NCBI GenBank assembly: GCA_034437455.1
Contig: DAOTUB010000204.1
Location: 1-7,460, forward strand
Direction of reading: 5' to 3'
Length of the DNA stretch: 7,460 bases
Source: DAOTUB01 sp034437455
Lineage (GTDB): Bacteria; Chloroflexota; Anaerolineae; B4-G1
Part shown: positions 4,574-7,460 of the stretch, piece after piece
How the letters are laid out: every line of letters starts with the position of its first letter
How positions within the stretch are numbered: the first letter of the stretch is position 1
Program-made: the position numbers and the translations under genes
The notes under the pieces: generated by a model
Seen by the model: only the letters and a program-made list of their open reading frames with translations
The model's database searches: none
Told to the model about the DNA's origin: nothing

Positions 4574-6967
4574 ATGGAACTGTATCCTTTTCAGAAACGA
4601 ACCTATGACTTGCTTTCCGCCGGGCAATCGGTCGTCCTGCAGGCGCCGACAGGGGCGGGCAAGACGGCGGCCGCGCTCTACCCCTACCTACGGGCCTGGG
4701 AAGAGGAGAGTGACTTCCCCCGCAAGTGCATCTACTCGGCGCCGCTGCGAGTACTGGCGAATCAGTTCTGGGATGAATACGAGGAGCGTGAACGCAACTT
4801 TGGATTTACACGCTCGATGGCAGTGACGATCCAGACCGGCGCGCGGCCCGAGGATCGTAAGATGGAGGGTAATCTCATCTTTACCACCGTGGACCAGACG
4901 CTGAGCAATTTTCTCAACATCCCCTACGCGCTCAGCACAAGCCAGGGAAATCTGAACGCCGGGGCGGTGATGGGATCCTATCTCGTCTTTGACGAGTTGC
5001 ACCTCTTCGATACAGAGAAGATGCTACCCACCGTGTTGCACCTGCTGCGCATGCTGCGCGGTGTAGTGCCCTTCCTGGTTATGACGGCCACGCTCTCTGA
5101 GGAGATGGTGCGGGCGCTGGCAAAGCGACTGGACGCCGAGCCGATCGTGCTTTCGGCGGAGGAAGCGGCCGCCATCCCCTCGCAGCACAAGACCCGCCGC
5201 GTGCACGTCGAGAACCAGGAACTGACCGCTGCGGCGGTGCTGGAGAAACACCAACGACGTTCCATCGCCATCTGCAACACCGTGGGTCGGGCACAGGTGC
5301 TGTTCGAGGATCTGCGCGATCAGGTCGGCCCCAAGACAGAGATTCGTTTGCTCCACAGCCGCTTCCTGCAAAAAGATCGAGAGGCGAGCGAGAATTGGCT
5401 ACGGCGCGAGTTTAGCAAGAGGAAGGATGATTGTGTTGTCGAGAGCGCTATTCTGGTCGCCACCCAGGTGGTGGAGGTGGGGCTAGATATCACCAGCCAG
5501 GCGCTCCACACCGAGCTGGCCCCGGCCGCCAGCGTGATACAGCGGGCCGGCCGTTGCACCCGGTATAGAGACGAAGTGGGTGACGTCTACGTCTACCGCC
5601 TGCCGCTGAACAAGCACGGAAATCCCAACTACGCGCCATACGTTGGCCAGGAGAACTGCCGCATTTGCGCAAAGACCTGGGAGGCACTGACAGCTCGGTC
5701 GGGTGACGTCTTCGACTTTGGCGTGGAACTGGCGGTGGTGAACGAGTCCCACGGTGAGGCCGACCGGCGTATGCTGGATCAACTGAGCGCCAACCGGCAC
5801 TACCTGGTCAACCGCATCGCCGAGACCATTGCGGCTCAGGAGCGCGGCTCGGCTCGTGAATTGATCCGCGACGTGGACAGCCGCACCGTCATCGTCCATC
5901 CTGACCCACACAGCGTCGAGAACCCCTGGGTCTACGAAGGCTTTGGCCTCTACAAGGGCACGCTCTTTGGAGCCTACGAGGCGCTGCAAGAATTGACCTA
6001 CGAGCTGGATGAAGATTGGGCGCTGATGACAGCCGAGCCGGTGCAGGAGGAGGAATCCTCACGCGCCCCGACGGTCTGGAAGTGGTGGCAGGTTGGGTGC
6101 AAAAAAGACCTGGAAGGTGCGCTTTTCGTGGCCATCAATCCGCGACTCGCTCGCTACAGCGCAGAGACCGGTTTCCAACTGGGTGTGGAGGGCGAACTAG
6201 ACTGGCGATCACCGCCGCGCGAGCGGAAGGGGAAGCGTAGGGTTTTCCCGCCTTACCAACGCGAGACCTTCCAGGAGCACGTGGGGCGGATGCTGCGCGT
6301 CTACGAGCATCCCTTCTACGATCAGGAAAAAGATCGTCACTGTCTGCCCCTGGGCGAGGAGTTGGCCTACGCTGCCCGCCACCTGGAGGACATACGCGGC
6401 TGGTCGAAGGGAACGCTGGACCGGCTGGCGCGGCTGGTTATTGCCCTGCACGACCTGGGCAAACTGGACCGACGCTGGCAAGCGTGGGCCCACCGCTGGC
6501 AGAAGGAGATCGGCGCGCTGCGTGGGGAGGAGCTCGCCGTGCCCGAAGATTACATGGCGGCCCACACCGATTACGACAGCCAGGACGATGCGGAGGAAGC
6601 GTTGAGCCGGAAACTACACCGTATGAAGCCCAACCACGCCGCCGAAAGCGCGCAGGCGGCGGAGGATTTGCTATGGGCGTGTACCGGCGAGGAGGCCCTG
6701 GTGCGGGCGTCGTTGACCGTCATCGCCCGCCACCACAGCGCCGGGGCCAGGGGGCGCTACGGCGATTTCCGCGCCCATCCCGCCGCGCGAGCGGCTCTGG
6801 CGGACGTGCTGGAGGCGTTCGACCCGGCGCAGGTGCGATGGCGTTTCGCGGAAGGCACGCTGGCCCGAAAGCTCGTACGCCCGGACCGGCAAGAGGAATT
6901 GCTGCCCTATCTGCTGCTGGTGCGCGCGCTGCGGCTGGCGGACCAGCGGAGTCAGGAGGTGCAATGA
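4574..6967 (+). CDS. cas3: CRISPR-associated helicase-nuclease Cas3, helicase then C-terminal HD, 797 aa
   Basis: Effector of a type I CRISPR system: it unwinds target DNA with ATP and shreds it with the HD nuclease after Cascade binding. Helicase motifs: Walker A APTGAGKT (24-31), DELH (140-143, motif II), TAT (171-173, motif III), VEVGLDI (300-306, motif V) and QRAGRCTR (323-330, motif VI). After about 230 residues of linker and accessory domain comes the HD domain with all expected metal-ligand candidates: H569, H626-D627 in LHDLGK, H688, H720-H721 and D790. HD after the helicase is the reverse of the classical Cas3 order and recalls the GSU0051-like Cas3 of type I-G (formerly I-U); the subtype is inference without the Cascade genes. 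The start has GGAGA 7 nt upstream, inside the end of the WYL gene. Its stop overlaps the next start (ATGA). It is intact and GC-rich like its neighbours. Confidence 0.92.
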   Translation: MELYPFQKRTYDLLSAGQSVVLQAPTGAGKTAAALYPYLRAWEEESDFPRKCIYSAPLRVLANQFWDEYEERERNFGFTRSMAVTIQTGARPEDRKMEGNLIFTTVDQTLSNFLNIPYALSTSQGNLNAGAVMGSYLVFDELHLFDTEKMLPTVLHLLRMLRGVVPFLVMTATLSEEMVRALAKRLDAEPIVLSAEEAAAIPSQHKTRRVHVENQELTAAAVLEKHQRRSIAICNTVGRAQVLFEDLRDQVGPKTEIRLLHSRFLQKDREASENWLRREFSKRKDDCVVESAILVATQVVEVGLDITSQALHTELAPAASVIQRAGRCTRYRDEVGDVYVYRLPLNKHGNPNYAPYVGQENCRICAKTWEALTARSGDVFDFGVELAVVNESHGEADRRMLDQLSANRHYLVNRIAETIAAQERGSARELIRDVDSRTVIVHPDPHSVENPWVYEGFGLYKGTLFGAYEALQELTYELDEDWALMTAEPVQEEESSRAPTVWKWWQVGCKKDLEGALFVAINPRLARYSAETGFQLGVEGELDWRSPPRERKGKRRVFPPYQRETFQEHVGRMLRVYEHPFYDQEKDRHCLPLGEELAYAARHLEDIRGWSKGTLDRLARLVIALHDLGKLDRRWQAWAHRWQKEIGALRGEELAVPEDYMAAHTDYDSQDDAEEALSRKLHRMKPNHAAESAQAAEDLLWACTGEEALVRASLTVIARHHSAGARGRYGDFRAHPAARAALADVLEAFDPAQVRWRFAEGTLARKLVRPDRQEELLPYLLLVRALRLADQRSQEVQ

Positions 6968-7460
6968 CAGAACAAGCTCTCATCGCGACCTTGGGCACAG
7001 AGCCGCAGGTCGTGACCTTGGCGCTGGACGTGCTCCGGGCCAAGGGGTACGACATTGACAGGCTCATCGTCATCCACACGACCAACCGGATCATACAACC
7101 GGCCTTGGAGCAATTGGAGCAGGCGTTCCTATCCGGTGATGCGCTATCCTACCATACAGTTGCTATTGACGGACAGGACGGCCCCATAGCCGACGTCGCC
7201 GCCGAGGCCGACACTGCCGCCGTGCTGCGCACGCTCTATCAGGTGGTGCTGACTGAGAAGCGGGCCGGTCGGCTGGTGCACTTGAGCATCGCCGGGACGC
7301 CATCCACGGGAAAGCAAATGCCACACGTGATCGTCTTCGTCGAACAGGAGTTGCGCCACCACCATACCGTAGACCGCCATCGGTTTGCGTCCCCCGGCGA
7401 TGCTCAAGTGCACCAGCCGACCGGCCCGCTTCTCAGTCAGCACCACCTGATAGAGCGTGC
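6964..7460 (+). CDS. NE0113-family CARF protein, 3' partial; only bases up to 7296 are reliable
   Basis: The start ATG overlaps the cas3 stop (ATGA), implying translational coupling. The N-terminus, MTEQALIATLGTEPQVVTLA, followed by a helix and IDRLIVIHT, matches the start of the CRISPR-associated NE0113 family (Cas_NE0113), a Rossmann-like CARF fold. CARF proteins bind cyclic oligoadenylates, and related proteins act as ring nucleases that switch off type III signalling; activity here is inference. Residues 1-111 (to base 7296) read naturally and end in LSIAG. The plus strand then becomes a reverse complement of the gene itself (see the fold-back repeat), so residues after 111 on this strand are spurious. 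The true continuation is on the minus strand from 7392 down to 7297: 32 codons beginning GRKPMAVYG, completing the family motif SIAGGRK. About 143 residues can thus be recovered; the rest is missing. The frame has no stop before the window's end. Confidence 0.8.
   Translation, partial: MTEQALIATLGTEPQVVTLALDVLRAKGYDIDRLIVIHTTNRIIQPALEQLEQAFLSGDALSYHTVAIDGQDGPIADVAAEADTAAVLRTLYQVVLTEKRAGRLVHLSIAGTPSTGKQMPHVIVFVEQELRHHHTVDRHRFASPGDAQVHQPTGPLLSQHHLIER
7229..7296 (+). repeat. Left arm of a 68-bp perfect fold-back inverted repeat
   Basis: Every base of 7229-7296 is complementary to 7460-7393 (position sum 14689). This arm encodes natural CARF protein sequence on the plus strand (about residues 89-111). 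Confidence 0.95.
7393..7460 (-). repeat. Right arm of the 68-bp fold-back inverted repeat
   Basis: Exact reverse complement of 7229-7296, reaching the last base of the window, so the arm may continue outside. The 96-bp loop (7297-7392) is exactly 32 codons of the CARF gene read on the minus strand. This pattern is typical of strand-switch chimeras at contig ends, for example from multiple displacement amplification. Confidence 0.95.

Noticed and set aside
4446..4826. 126-codon plus-strand frame across the WYL-cas3 junction
   Set aside because: It overlaps two well-supported genes in another frame, has no ribosome-binding site that fits and an Arg-rich composition typical of GC-rich shadow frames.
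5483..5989. 168-codon minus-strand frame inside cas3
   Set aside because: It is a GC-driven shadow frame of cas3, with no motif or ribosome-binding site.
7144..7446. Separate minus-strand gene opposite the CARF gene
   Set aside because: Its sensible part is the CARF protein itself, visible there only because of the fold-back inverted repeat. It is not an independent gene.
7376..7460. CRISPR array or palindromic repeats at the window's end
   Set aside because: There is one inverted pair only, without regularly spaced direct repeats. No CRISPR repeats are visible anywhere in the window.

Overview
This window is bacterial. Every gene I support is on the plus strand, the genes are closely packed, and there are clear sigma70-type promoters and Shine-Dalgarno sites. 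The mix of a STAND/NB-ARC ATPase remnant, a WYL-type CRISPR regulator, a Cas3 with a C-terminal HD domain and an NE0113-family CARF protein suggests a GC-rich environmental lineage. Chloroflexota is my best guess, but it rests on gene style only and is weak. The cas part (about 3500 onward) reads as clearly more GC-rich than the first 1 kb.

Layout. (1) 2-1057: the C-terminal part of a STAND/NB-ARC-like protein that ends in two membrane helices; its P-loop lies before the window. (2) 1058-1263: a gene-free strip with a weak terminator hairpin, a plus-strand promoter (1122-1150), a minus-strand promoter facing it (1229-1257), and a strong 10-bp stem between them. This looks like a small-RNA or antisense locus. 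(3) 1264-2998: a complete DDE insertion sequence, with outer 11-bp inverted repeats, inner 13-bp inverted repeats, a direct repeat of 8-10 bp on both sides, its own promoter and a 531-residue transposase. It split the loop of a GC-rich hairpin. (4) 2999-3208: the other half of the interrupted strip, ending in palindromes that overlap the ribosome-binding site of the next gene. (5) 3209-3424: a small stand-alone winged-HTH protein. (6) 3530-6967 and beyond: a compact CRISPR-Cas operon start, consisting of an HTH-WYL-WCX regulator, then cas3 (helicase followed by HD nuclease) 3 bp downstream, then an NE0113-family CARF gene overlapping cas3 by ATGA.

How the genes may work together. The WYL protein probably controls its own promoter and the cas genes behind it. 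Cas3 is the DNA-degrading effector of a type I system; helicase-then-HD order is reminiscent of the I-G (formerly I-U) branch. The NE0113 family is a CARF/ring-nuclease-like group linked to cyclic-oligoadenylate signalling of type III systems, so its tight coupling to cas3 hints at cross-talk. The Cascade genes, adaptation genes and the CRISPR array would be downstream and are not in the window.

Data caution. The last 232 bases are a fold-back: 7393-7460 is the exact reverse complement of 7229-7296, and the 96 bases between them read in reverse as the natural continuation of the CARF gene. The forward sequence after 7296 is therefore very probably a chimeric artefact and should not be read as protein on the plus strand.
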